The notes under the pieces were generated by a model that ran no database searches, had not been told where the DNA came from, and saw only the letters and a list, made by a program, of their open reading frames with translations. A program made the position numbers and the translations under genes. Below are positions 24,011-36,534 of a stretch of DNA of 64,000 nucleotides, one piece after another (the stretch's first letter is position 1; each line of letters begins with the position of its first letter). Source of the stretch: Cardinalis cardinalis (lineage: Eukaryota > Chordata > Aves > Passeriformes > Cardinalidae); assembly GCA_014549065.1 (NCBI GenBank), contig JACDOX010000023.1, forward strand, positions 3,069,805 through 3,133,804. The letters are read 5' to 3'.

Positions 24011-27000
24011 TAAAAAGTCCAATGGATAGAGTAAAAAAATCAGACTGAAAATAATGTGAATTTTTACTAGGTAGGTAAATTAGCCCTGAAATAGTCTACT
24101 TGACATAATGTATTCCCTGTCACTTGAAAACTTAATAGCAAAACCAAGTATCTTCTTTAAAAAAAAGGTTTGGTTTAACTCAGATCTGTAAGCTTGATGT
24201 GAGAAAAGCTGGCAGAAATGGTTAAGGGTCACTGATAGGATCTTTCCTCTCTCTTGAAATTCAGCAATCCATGCAAGAGTTGCAGTCTTGTAAGGATATT
24301 TTCATACCTTTAATATTAATTGTCCACTCATGCACAACTTCAAATTGGTGTAACTTGTCAAAATCAGAGAAGTGTCTTGTTACACAAGACAAAATGAAGC
24401 GATACCTCTCAATAATTTCTAACTGCAGCCTCCTGTCCTTACAAAGTCCACCAGCCTCTCAGTAACTTCATAGCTTCCTCAGCTGGGTTAGAGACTTAAA
24501 ATGTGAGGGATCTTGTCTGGCAAAGCTGACTTTGCTAATGAATAATTTTCTGTCCCAGGCTTTGCCCCTCTTAAGACTAATCAGGAATATAAGATTGGAA
24601 CACAGGGCAAGAGCCCAGGAAGGAGCCCAGTAAAAGCCAGGATCATTCAACTTCAAGAAAAAATGCCCAGAATATCTCCCACTGACCACCCATGAATAAC
24701 AACATTCTAAAATCAAGTATTTTATGAAAACTGTTGTTTAAAAAGAAAAGCAAAAGCCAGGCTACTGCTTTATGGCATATGCTTTGCTCATATATTTCAA
24801 TAAGCACAGTTTGTTCTCATGCATAATACTTTCTAAAATACTGGGAAATGCACATAGTACATTTTCTAAAACACAAATAATTATCTGAGAAGTCACTACT
24901 GAACCCTGCTCTAAACCCTTTAAGACACTGAAAATACTGGCATGTTTGGGAGCAAAATTAGGGTATCATACCAAATTCTCAAATTTCTTGTGCACAAGTA
25001 TTTCACTTGACTTTGGTGAAAATAAAACTGATGGACATTCTACTGTGTCAAGATTATGACTACTTGATGAATGATTGTTCCTGTGGGTGACTCTGCCCCA
25101 GAAAGGTGCACATTTTTTTCCTCTGCCTTAACCAAAATGAACTAGCTGGACTCTTTGGGGCACATTGTAGTGACATTCCAGAGGTCCTTTATAACAAGTC
25201 ATTTGCACACTGGAATGACATTTAAATGCATGTCCATCTATACTGTATATAAATGGAATAAATAGTATATAATTTGCTTCAAAAACACTGCCATCTTGAA
25301 GATAATAGAATGTGATTAAAATTTATCCCCTTCTGGCTCTCTTCCCATTGAAGAATTACACTTTCCCCTGGTAACTCTAACCTGCAAGAACTTCAAAATA
25401 TTGTGGGTTTGCCAAGTAGAACAGAACTAAGATAACACCACNAAAACATTAATAACTCATCTGTAGTTCAATTTTTGGAGATTTCTAGGACCATCCAAGA
25501 CAGACACCATCCAGGTCATTGTTGATTTTAGACTATGATATGAATATATGAATATATATTAANTATTTCAGCTGTACAATTCTCTAGAGCAACGAAAGTA
25601 TAAAAGTCCTGCAACAGCACTATTAAAATTTTAACTAGACANTAAATCTCAGGCTGTGGGGGACCATCAAAAGATGTTCATTGCTCTGCTCTTGCTCTTA
25701 ACTGAAGGATGATTACAAAGTCACTTATTTAATTAATATTATGGTTTCATGTAAAACATGTAAAAACAACACTGAAGTTCTTGATATGTAGGTGACTGTT
25801 CAATTTTCTCCAAGACATTGCTTAGAAAAAAAGCCTCTTCTTTACTGAAGTTTCATGTTTTACAAGCAAATCCAAGAGTTTTTTAAACAACTGTTANAAT
25901 TTCCTAGACATATACAATTTCCTAATAGGAAAATAGCTCTTGATATAATAGCAATCAGAGCCTAGTAGNTGATTAATCTCTCCTTTTAGACTTCTCATAA
26001 CTAGATAGAAAAGTCACAAGAAAAATGCAACTTTCATTAAACAAACTGCAAAATAGTCATCCGTGAGAAGCTGCTGGGGTACATTTGTAATCAAATAACT
26101 CCCTACATTACTAATGTGTATTTCTGTCTTTCCTCCTTTTCTCTAAAGGAAACTGCTCACTACTAAAATATAGCTTTTAATTTGTGGAGGGTAAAAATTT
26201 AGTACTTAATAAGCATACTTACCAAAGACTTTTAAAAAATTAATAGAAACCAAATAAATCTTGGCTATTAAAAAAAAAATCTGACACACAGGTTGAGTTA
26301 TACCAGCCAGCACAAGTACACAGTAAGATTCCAGATGTGCTATTTTCCTGTACACTGACAGCTATCAAACCCACCCCTGCAATAAAAAGGTCCTGAAATG
26401 GGTTTTTAATCAGGTCTAGATTTCCATTAGCCCATGAGGACTGATGTCTGTGTGTTGTGGTTTTTATTCTTTACAGCACATGCCATTGCTCTTAATATGT
26501 GGGGAACACATATTAAGTCTAAATNTTTTTTCAGTAACCTCCTGAAATGGTTTTTTTTCATATCTAAATTGAAGCCAAATAAACGTTATTAACAGCTGTA
26601 TTTTTACAAAGTATGTGAAGGAAGGGTTAAACTCAGCATTGCTCAATTAACATTTCCCAGGCACCACATAAGGCCAGAATGGTCGATGGTTGGACAATGT
26701 TAAAAAGGCTCTGAAGTATGAAAAAATGTCAGTGGAATTCAAATAACATGACAAGTTTCAATAGAAATAAAATAAACCCCATTTTTTCTCTTTGAAAAAC
26801 ACTCAGAGGCTGGCTTTGTATTAATTCNCATCTTCCTGGAAACTGTTAGATAGCTATCAATTTCTTCTTATATATTTATTGTAAACATTGGTACAAGATG
26901 TTCTGACTCTTTCCAGGAAAATCCTGTTAGTTACAGTTGTACAGAATCAATTTCACATAAAAATTATGCAGCACACTCACAGACAAAAAGAAATCTGTAA

Positions 27001-29378
27001 GCATCTAGTGCAATGATCAAACCACTGTGGTTTAAATCCTTTGCAAAACTTCAGCAGAACAATTGGCATCAGTAAAAACACTGCAAATTAAAGATATTAG
27101 AAGAAGCTGTTTAGGAAAAACATTTAACTACAGTAAAAAGGCTAACAGACAAAAATAAACTATTTTTATTGTCCTAAAAGGATGTAATTTACCTCAATCA
27201 CATCATGCAGACCAGTATTTTGGTTCATTAAGAAGCTGGCATATTTCCTTCCTTTGAATAGATGTTGAGAATGTGACATTTTATACCTTTAAAGTGCACA
27301 GATGATTTGCAATTATTGCCAAAATAATATCTCACNGTATGAAAAAAATGGTCAGCCATGTGAAGCTTGTAAACCAGCCTGCCTTCTGCCTTCCCAGTCT
27401 AAATGTAAATAACTAATCCTCCAAAAACAAACCCAAAATGTATAAGAAAAACTTTACTTAAAATAGCACTATAAAGACATGGTATGAATCAAGAGAAGAG
27501 TTTACNTTGTCTGTCAGCAATTTCAATACAGACTTTATTTTTGGGGTGGCAATGGGGAGATGTGTCTGTTTGGTGTAGAGAAGGGCTTCTAGTTTGCCAT
27601 GTTAGATAGGTCATTCTACTTTTTTCTTCAATCCATCTTTCTAGTTCATACAGGANTGAAGTGGCAACATTATTTTATCTCCTTTTTCCAACCTATGCCA
27701 GTGCTTAGTTTTGCCACAAGGACCAGCAGCCACAGTTTTCAGAGCCATGTACTAAACCTAATTCAAAGTCAAAACAGGAAATCCCGGTCCAGTTGTCTTC
27801 ATTAAGTTTTCCAGGCTGCCTTTTTTCTCCCTGCAAAATTAATATGCTGTGATACTGCACACATATTTGCCCATCACTTCACCTTTCCCCAGCTGGAGAA
27901 ATTCTGCTGTGAGCAGGAAAATTCAGAGTGCAGGACCAGAAGAGCAGAGCATGAGTAGCTCCTCCTGTGCACAGGTACTGCATGTGTGGCACTCCCCATG
28001 CTATAAAATATAAGCAGAATTCCAACTGNGATGAATGAAGAGATCTGTTTAAAAGTCCAAGCAAGCAAACCTTCACTTGTAGAAATTATTCTTGAATTTT
28101 CATAGAGCAACAACAGCTTACACTGGCTGAAAAGCCGCCTGAGGAGAGCCTTCTTGCTCCTCTTTTGACATCAGGCCTGTTCCCAGCCAAAGTCCGTGTC
28201 CTGGCAATATCAGAGCCACGAATCACAGACACCATCTGTGTCTGTGAGCTCAGAGAGATGGAGCTTTACAAGCAACAAGAGCCAGCAGCAGCAGCCCAGC
28301 TGTGTAGCCAGCAGCCCCATCCGAGAAGGAGACACCTTTGTCATCACTAACCTGAGCAACAAAAAGAGAGAAGCAAATAATAGAACCAGCTACACTGGCC
28401 CTGTCTTTGTGTGCAGGAGGGTTCACACCCTGTGCCCAATGCCTGGAGTCCCAACGTGCTCCTGGGATGCNGCAGGGAGCCTCCTCCAAGCTCAAGGGAG
28501 GCAGGAATCAGTTGTGCNTCTCCCTCATTGCCTCACTTGCCACAATATAGACAAAATTCACATCACAGTACACAATGGCACCCAGACTCAAAACATGAGA
28601 TGGGATTCCTTCAGGTTTTCATCCACACCAATATTGCTTGAGTTTTAGCCAGATCCACACCTGAGAGTTTCTATAAAATGATGGAATATCATAGGAAGGC
28701 TTATACTGTACATTCTCATACCAAATGAGTTCACAATGATTTATGTCTAATAGAGAAAATAATATCAAAAGGATTATTAATGGTGCTGCTACAGAGCTTT
28801 AGAAATAGTTGGTAGCACAGGCTCAGAGNCTTAGGAAGTGGATTTGAAGTATGCAGAACAGACTATGAGGTTTTTCTTTTGGTAAATAGCAGTCTGTATG
28901 AACACTAAATCAAGTGGGCACTTCATTCGTCTTTTAGTGGGTTTTTTTTCAGAGCTTTCTAAAGTATTTCTAATAAAAGTCATGCAAGCTAACTTTGAAA
29001 TACTGACCTTAAAATCCATCAGTTAATCTGTGTGTAGTTCTTACAGAGACTGAAAAGGCTTCTTGCCATTTTCCTAACGTTCTTAGCTATTTGTTTGCTT
29101 GCAAAACTAAACTTGTCTTACTTGATCCTGGAGTTTAAATAAGACAGAGTTACCAAAATAAGAAGAATCAGAGCTAGACTGAAATTTATAGCATCATCTG
29201 AGGGAATATTTTCCTTTGGACAATATAAATTTTGTTTTAACAAACAAAACCACAGAGAAATGTGAAAATATCAACCCATTGAAACAAAATCAAGCTGAAT
29301 TTCTCCTGGGAATTTTGTACTGCTTGGCAAACATATGTTAACAGTAAAGACCCTGGGGTGAGCTGGGCTGCACATTTG
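24011..29378. other. AT-rich non-coding stretch
   Basis: No gene was recognised. It includes an AT-rich patch with TATATGAATATATATT near 25543-25561, an 11-bp hairpin at 26491-26517 (listed separately) and CAG-rich simple sequence at 28282-28295. The 150-codon open frame at 28196-28648 (plus) contains no known domain and includes two ambiguous bases. Confidence 0.5.
26491..26517. repeat. Perfect 11-bp inverted repeat
   Basis: Arms CTTAATATGTG (26491-26501) and CACATATTAAG (26507-26517) flank the 5-base spacer GGGAA. There is no T-run after the stem and no gene nearby. Its role, if any, is unknown, and a chance origin is possible. Confidence 0.85.
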
Positions 29379-29605
29379 AGAGAAGAGAAGAGAAGAGAAG
29401 AGAAGAGAAGAGAAGAGAAGAGAAGAGAAGAGAAGAGAAGAGAAGAGAAGAGAAGAGAAGAGAAGAGAAGNNNNNNNNNNNNNNNNNNNNNNNNNNNNNN
29501 NNNNNNNNNNAGAAGAGAAGAGAAGAGAAGAGAAGAGAAGAGAAGAGAAGAGAAGAGAAGAGAAGAGAAGAGAAGAGAAGAGAAGAGAAGAGAAGAGAAG
29601 AGAAG
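29379..29605. repeat. (AGAAG)n pentanucleotide array with internal gap
   Basis: Perfect AGAAG units run from about 29379 to 29470 and from 29511 to 29605, on both sides of a 40-base N block. At least 37 units are therefore visible. The strand is pure purine, so the array is a candidate for triplex (H-DNA) formation and length instability. Open frames across it in several frames are artefacts of the repeat. Confidence 0.97.
29471..29510. other. Assembly gap (40 N) inside the AGAAG array
   Basis: The N block is bounded by the same repeat on both sides, so the hidden sequence is almost certainly more AGAAG. The real length is unknown. Confidence 0.98.
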
Positions 29606-31669
29606 CTCCAGTCCTGTGAGGTGATACTTGAATCACTACNTCAAGGATGTGCTCTCTCTTCACTNACAACGTGGGAAGGGGAGGATAAGTGTAGTTCTCA
29701 TATAGGAATCATAGGTAAATTAATAACAGCAAATAACAGCAAATAACTGTTGTCCTGAATATCCTAAAAGCCACGGACTTACTGAAAAACAGCTTCTCCT
29801 GACAACATAGCGTGGCCACTCCAGGCTCACCTTCCAGAGCTCACTGAAGTGCGTGCACCCTAAGCAAATACAACAAGCTAAAGAGCCAATGCCACAAGCA
29901 AAAACAGGCACAGAGGGATCACTGAGATCAGTAACAACAAGCATTTTTTAGAAGAACAAGAGTCAAAGGATTCATACTAAAACCTGAAATAAACGTCCCT
30001 GTACAGTATTTAGTCCCTGAGAGTCATCTGCACAGACATTACCTTTAGAGCAGCACAGAGTAAGTCTGCTTAGGCTCCAGCCTCCTGAGGCACCTGATGG
30101 TAAAACTCTCTCAAGCTGATTTTCTTGCCTTCAGCCAGCTGTCTTTTGGTCCATGTAGTAACAGGATAGCAAGGACCCTTCAGAGTACCTCTATCAGGTA
30201 CATGGCTCCTCTGTAAGATCAGCTCTTTTCTCCCACACTTACATTTTAAATCTCAACAAACCAAGACCATCAAGTTTCCTGTCCAGCAAAAGAGGGCTGT
30301 GAAGCTGCCAGAGGAGAGCTGCTNCTTGGAAAGCATTTATTTTGTGAAATGCAGCACCTGGAGTAAATCAAAGAGTGATCTTGCATCCATTCATCATGAC
30401 AGATTTATCTTTCTGAAATTCATCTCCAATACTTTGGTATTGAATGCAGTTTCTGACACTCACCTTTTCTTTTGCTTTGTTTACAGAAAAGTTGCTTTCC
30501 TGTCAGTGTGGTGTGCCTGAGANAGGAAGGGATGCATTTGTGCACCAGCATTTACGTTTTGCAGAGGGCTTTGAGATGGAGCTGATTGGGAAGGCACTGT
30601 GTACATTGATGCACCGTGGCTAAGTCAGAGCCAAAGGAAAACAGGCTGCCTAGATACTGAACTTTCAATTTAAACCGCAAAGGTAGATGGCAAGCACTAA
30701 TTCAAGAACAGGTGGCTTTTTGCTCATAATATTTTATGGCTTTCATTGCTTTACAGTGGAATGAGCTAACCCACAGCTCCCCTCTTGACCTACCCAACAT
30801 CCTCAAGTTTAGTGAAAAACAGGTGTTTGGTATCTTGGCTTTCCCTGAGCATTCCCACAATCCAGGGACTTTTTCAACAGTCTAAAAAGCCTTTTACTTT
30901 CACTTCAGAATTGAAGGCAAATAGCAGCATGTGTACAGAGTAATAGGTACACACTCAATAACCGAAAACCTTATCCACAAAAGGAACACTTGTCTTTTAT
31001 ATCCTGCACAAGCAAAATGCAATGAAAGGACAACAGTTCAAAAACTCGGAAAAATCTCGTGGTAACATCTTTAAAATTGGACAATTGATAATGAACCTAG
31101 GGCTGCTGGGAATCACACATTCGCTAAAAATGCTGAGTGAATCCACTCCTGGTGTAAGGCCTCAGTTTAAAAACTTCATTCCAAACTTGAAAAATCTGAT
31201 GCCAATTTGAACGAAAATGTTGCAGCTGGCCACATTTTGTATCCCTCAGATGTAGCCCTTAATTGATATAGCCAGTATTCCCTTTATTGATATAGTTAAT
31301 TTTTGTAATGTCCCTTGTAGGAACTTTGAGTCTTGCTGCAAGACAAAGCCAAACAATAAGAAAGATCCAGTCTTAATGAAAACAGTAGTCCTGCTAATNC
31401 TAAGGGGGTTAAGGGTAAAAAAAGGGAAAAGAAAACAAAAAAGCATCAGTAGTTTGATACAAAATCCTAACAAGCTGGTCATATCACAGAGCAGGAGTCC
31501 CATGGAGTGACACTCTTCTCTCAATAGCCAGGGTCCATTTCCACCTGTGGTGAAAATGTGTGAAGAGGGTACTCTTTATAAAACTACATGTTATATTGAT
31601 ATGGAAAAAATATTTTCTGAGAAATACAGTACCTTTTCAAAAGTCAGTTGTTTGTAATTTGAATAAATG
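29606..31669. other. Non-coding stretch
   Basis: No gene or mobile element was recognised. A small direct repeat of AACAGCAAAT occurs at about 29726-29745. Open frames are short. Confidence 0.45.
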
Positions 31670-31680
31670 GATAGATAGAT

Positions 31681-31727
<47 letters not shown>

Positions 31728-31752
31728 GATAGATAGATAGATCGATCGATCA
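31670..31752. repeat. (GATA)n tetranucleotide microsatellite
   Basis: About 20 GATA units occur, with two GATGATA interruptions (near 31680 and 31727) and a terminal GATCGATCGATC variant. This is a typical polymorphic vertebrate microsatellite. Confidence 0.96.
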
Positions 31753-32280
31753 GTAGGTAGAGAACTTATGGAAACTATATACTGCTCAGCAAGGCAATTT
31801 TAATACATATGATGCATATTGCATGTGGATGAAATTTTATCAATTCAACTTAGTACTTAACAGGGACTAAATAGGGGCTGTTCATCTGAAGTGCCTATGA
31901 CTTCCACATACAAGAAACATGGTTGCAGAATGAGATGCCTACCACTATGTGAAACTGGTAGTTTTTGAAAGCATTTTATTGGACTCATTATATTTAGTTT
32001 ACAAACAATGTGTGACCTGAGAATAGTGTAAAACATCTGCCTTCTTGTGTTGCATCAGTCCATGGGGGTCTGTAATTTCCTTTTTTTTTCAACTTTAAAT
32101 GTTCAAGAATAATGGAAGGGCAAGCCAAGTAATATTAAAAAACATCAAACAAAATAAAAGCTGAAAAATGTATATACATAAAACAGATCTGTGAAGCTGA
32201 NGTGAAATATTTCAGATTAACTGGCCAGTTGATTAAAATGAAGCCAGAAGGAAAAAGTCCAGATCAAGTTTACCATAATG

Positions 32281-32320
32281 TGTGTGTGCACATGCAGACA
32301 TGTGTGTGTGTGTGTGTGTT
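32281..32320. repeat. Short (TG)n microsatellite
   Basis: TGTGTGTGCACATGCAGACA is followed by an uninterrupted TG run of about ten units at 32300-32319. Alternating purine-pyrimidine sequence of this kind is Z-DNA-prone. Confidence 0.9.
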
Positions 32321-35295
32321 TCATGAAGTTCGAGTAACTCATATTTATACATTCTGATTTCTCCTGCCCTCATCAGTAGCCTACATCTTGGTAGTTTATA
32401 ATTGATTTATTTTACTCACAGGAAAGTTTAGAGTTTCTGTTTCATTGTTTAATTTGGGTGGGACAGTAGTTCAAACTGTTTTGCCAAGGCATTTAAGTGA
32501 CAGTTCCATGTCATACGGGCATGGGAAAATGTCATAAATACCAGCAGAGCCCCCTGGCCCCCCTTCTTTCAACTGAAATTCTTAAAATATTAAAGATCAT
32601 CAGAAAAGCCATAATAGCAGTCTCACTAAAAATCAAATATGAGGAATAAGCAGAAAGTTGCTTGCTTCAGAAATGACAAGGCTACAATAAATTAGCAGAC
32701 TGAGGGACCCCATACTGAAACATCAAATCACACAATGAAAACTGTCACTCCCATCACTATTCCATAGATAGACATGGGGACACTGGTGCATGTGGGGCTA
32801 GAAGCCTGGGGACAATGTGAATGACAATACTGCAGTGTTTGTGTTTGACAGCCTGGTTTTGGCAGTGTGCATGCACATGTGGCAAGAAATAAGTGGCTGG
32901 ACCTATTTGTGAGAGCCAGAGGAGGAAAATTGGCAGCAGGGAAATTGGCATCTCAGGCTGAGACTCAGAAGAGCTCGTGAAATGAGTGTGGATATCTCAG
33001 AACTTCCCTAAAAGTTTCCCAGGGAAGCTGCAATGAGAAATAAAGACTCAAAATATTTTTACATTATTTTCTCATATTTTTGGTATAAACATGACAAAAG
33101 ACCTTTGGTTCAGATGATACACAAATGCTTGTGACAATAGACAGGAAAAACGATAAAAATGTCTGGAAGGAAAAAAAGGGAGAGTACAGGCAAACAGGTA
33201 ATATTTTAAATTTACTAATAAAAAGTAGGTGCTAGAAAGTATCATCTTTTCCTTTAAATTAAATATTCATTTTGGGGTCCCTAAAAGAAAATATGATGTG
33301 GGATTGGGCACGCTTTACAGATGAGCTCCTGGGGAGCATCCTGAATATACACCACTAGGGCAGGAATAGAGATGTCTATGTGAGATGTCAGAAACTGCTT
33401 GAGCAGGGACTCCTGGAAGTCCCATGGGGCTCAGCAAGGTGTATCTCATTTTTATAACACATATTCCACATAAATGAGCTATGGAAAGTCAGATGAAGAG
33501 CGAGAGTTAAGAAAAGCTTGAAATTATCGTGCCAAAATATAGAGAGGAAAACAGAAATGTGAGGAAATCGGCAGTTCCAAAAAAGAGCTGACCATAGGAT
33601 TGCCATCTTTTCTTATCAGATTCGGACCTGAAGGCTTTCTAGATGTTTCTACAACACAAAATAACCCCACTCCTCTACTTAGAAGAGCTTTATGAGGCAG
33701 AGGAGTACAATGTTAACAGCTTCATTTTCTGGTACCAATCTAATAAAAATGCCTCGTTTTAAAATATGTCCACCTTAAAGTCACAAATCAAGCAGTATAG
33801 TATATTTCTTACAAATATTTGTAATTACCATGAAGTAGTACAGGAGCCTTAAGAATGCAAAACAAAAAGAGGTCCTGAAGTAAAGCCTATTGACACTACC
33901 TCATACTTCACTGCTGCAGACACAAGGGTACAACACGCAGTAAAACTTCTTGCACGTGTCCAAGCTCAAGTCCTGATGAGCCTGAGAGAATAAACAAGGC
34001 CAGAAAAGTGATGTCTCAGAAATCAAACCTCTGGGTTAAAAGGCTTTCACAGTGCTTTCAAATCGATCTACCAGGAGACAGTTTTCTTCCATTAAGGACG
34101 TATTNAAAAAAAAAACTTTTCTGGAGCTGCTGTAGCTGAGTCAAACACAGCCTACCCACTATTCTTTTTTTTTAATGACCTCCTGATCGTTATACAATCT
34201 TGACTAATTTCTGCAATTAGAGAGGCTCATTTTCAGAGACCAAGATGCTAATGTTCTTGAATTAGTTTTTATGGTTCGGGGCTTTTAATTTGAGATTTAA
34301 AAACCATCATAGCTCACAAAAAAATCAAATAAACTGCAGCTAATGAAATTCACAGAAGTGGAGTGTTCACAGAACATTTCTCACTAGCTTTCCTGGATGA
34401 TTTATTGACAGCTGGTTGTAAAAACAATTTTATTAAAGGTCATAATGTTTGGTTAGGAAAAAAAAGTTTAATTTATGGTGTAATTAGCCTTCCTGCAATC
34501 GGCATGATGCCAGACCCATCACTTACGAACTTTGGCTGAAATAAGCTTGGTGGTTTTAATTATATCTTTGAGAGTGTGTTCAAAGGCAAGACCACAGTGC
34601 CGTGGTGTTAGTTGCTTTCTATAGCCCCTTTATGGACATTACAATGGCCACAGAACAGATTGACTTCCACCCACTGACAGTTTCCCATGNTACAGCACTG
34701 CCCATGGAGCACGGCAGAGCCCCCACTCCCTGGAGAAAGCCATTTGGGTCTTCTCCTCTCTAGCCAAGCCTGCCATGATAGTTTGAGATGTGCAAGAATT
34801 ACCAGGCTTTCTAAGCAATTACAGCTTTTTAAAATGCCCTTGAAATGTCCTCTTTGCCCTGCCTGTTGTATGGCAGAAAGCCACACAGGTTCCCTACAAG
34901 GAGGGAGGCACTGCGCTCTTCTGGAAAGCAAGGACTTTCATCAAGACACACCCACATGTTTTCTCATGGTTCTCCATTTTATCCCTCAGCTTCCAGATAT
35001 GTTTTGCCGTTATTTATTTCTGATTCACAACGTTAAATTTGTGGGGGAAGAAAAAGAAAGAAATTATATGAGATTAAGGGAGAGTGCCTGTTGTAGGTCT
35101 CTGGTGAATCCAGAGCCTGGCCCAGATGGGGTTAAACTGTTCAGCAGGAGCAGGGCCATGGATGATCACTAAGTACTCAGACACAAAATGCCACTCAGCA
35201 ATTTTCAACCTGGCCATGAATTTTTATTTCCNCTCCTTCACCTTGGTGCAGCATTGTTTTCATGAGGTTTCCAAGACCATGAAGTTCATGTGGGG
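32321..35295. other. AT-rich non-coding stretch
   Basis: No gene was recognised. The 161-codon plus-strand open frame at 34687-35172 is the longest gap-free frame in the window. It has no known domain, includes an ambiguous base and overlaps a 107-codon minus frame. Its length is about what chance predicts for this much sequence. The 34.1-34.6 kb segment is rich in ATTA/TAAT cores, but not beyond expectation for its base composition. Confidence 0.5.
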
Positions 35296-35507
35296 AAGTT
35301 GAGGTTGGATATTAGGGAAAAATGTCTTCACCAAAAGGGTTGTCAAGCAGTGGAACAGGCTGCCCAGGGAAGTGGGGGAGTCACCATCCCTGAAGGGATT
35401 TAAAAGACATGTAGATATGGCACTTAGGGACATGATTTAGTGGTGGGCTTGGCAGTGCTGGGTTGATCTTAGAGGTCTTTTCCAACCCAAACAATTTTAT
35501 AATCTTT
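35296..35507 (+). mobile_element. CR1 LINE, truncated 3' end
   Basis: GAGGTTGGATATTAGGGAAA, TCTTCACCAAAAGGGTTGTC, GGAACAGGCTGCCCAGGGAA and GGGAGTCACCATCCCTGAAG are textbook CR1 3'-UTR blocks. They are followed by GGGCTTGGCAGTGCTGGGTT and GGTCTTTTCCAACCCAAACA. The end, ATTTTATAATCTTTC, is a decayed terminal ATTCTATG motif. At about 210 bp it lacks all coding sequence. The CR1 at 50.5 kb is of the same or a close subfamily in the same orientation. Confidence 0.92.
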
Positions 35508-35858
35508 CATTGTTGCAATAGAGAGCTGCAACAATAGAGAGATTGCCAAATCCCTCTTAATTTAGGGAGAGCTCCTGATTTGAACTTTGGACAAAGATTT
35601 AACACCTGTATGTAGAGGCAAAGTCAGGACACTCAGCACTGGTTTTTCTTTCTCTAAAATGTGGAAACAACAGTACAAATTTCCCTACTGAAAGAACATC
35701 CTGGGAGAAGCATACCTGTGAGGAAAAGTCCTGTGACAGTCCTTAGGAGAGCTTTAGGAGGCCCACATTCCAAAATGCCAAGTTAATCCTTCCATCCTCC
35801 AAGCTGTTTCACACACGCACACCCTTCAGAGGGTATGTTGTCAAGAAACGTTTTCATG

Positions 35859-35914
35859 AAACTTAAAACATGAAAATCTGCCTAACAAACTTAAAACATG
35901 AAAATCTGCCTAAC
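35859..35914. repeat. Perfect 28-bp tandem duplication
   Basis: Two identical adjacent copies (35859-35886 and 35887-35914) begin AAACTTAAAACATGAAAATC and end TGCCTAAC. The absence of differences implies a recent slippage or duplication event. Confidence 0.97.
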
Positions 35915-36370
35915 ACAGTGGAAAAATGGTAAATCTAATGCCTAAAATTCCAAGAGCCTTAGCTGTGTTTTATTAGAAAACACTGCACATCAGCCATCCT
36001 ACCTGCTTTTGTCACCCATAGTAAAAATTGATCAATGCATCCAGCTATATTTCCATCAATTTTAAGTGAGGCAAAACAGAAAAAGAGCCTGAAAAAACCC
36101 ATGNTTTTTCTGCAGAAACTCTCCCAGGAGGAACTTCAATTATCTCCCAGTGGGAGTCTCAAAATGGGCAAGAAAGGAGCCATGTTAAGCAGGAAAAAAA
36201 TCAGAAATATTAAGACAAACCAAACATTAATTCCACTTCTTNGCTAAAACACTGTTGAAAAGAAAAAAGGCTCACAGCTGTGGGGCACCTGAGATCTAAC
36301 ACAGAGCTGTCCNATCCAATTAACATTTCTCTCATTTGTGACTACATTTGAGTTCTCCATACAAAACATC

Positions 36371-36534
36371 TCAGAAAGCCTTATCTGTCAAACCAACACA
36401 AACACTGAGGCCTGAAGTTAGTTAGCAGTGAATATGCATCCATATTTGAGTTTCAGAAAGCCTTATCTGTCAAACCAACACAAACACTGAGCCCTGAAGT
36501 TAGTTAGTAGTGAATATGCATCCATATTTGAGTT
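36371..36534. repeat. 82-bp tandem duplication
   Basis: Copies at 36371-36452 and 36453-36534 begin TCAGAAAGCCTTATCTGTCA. They differ at only two visible positions (GAGGCC versus GAGCCC, and TTAGCAG versus TTAGTAG). Each copy contains GAATATGCATCCATATTTGA. The high identity indicates recent origin. Open frames across it are not credible as genes. Confidence 0.97.

Noticed and set aside
28196..28648. 150-codon open frame with a glutamine run
   Set aside because: It comes from CAG-rich simple sequence and ambiguous bases. No domain is visible and the opposite strand is also open.
29271..29669. 132-codon minus and 88-codon plus frames
   Set aside because: They are produced by the AGAAG array, whose 5-bp unit lacks stops in several frames.
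34100..34600. Homeodomain-site cluster or conserved enhancer
   Set aside because: About a dozen ATTA/TAAT cores occur, but a count near nine is expected for this AT content. Conservation cannot be judged from one sequence.
34687..35172. 161-codon plus-strand open frame as a gene
   Set aside because: There is no recognisable domain, an ambiguous base lies inside it and a long antisense frame overlaps it. A frame this long is roughly expected once by chance in 64 kb at this base composition.
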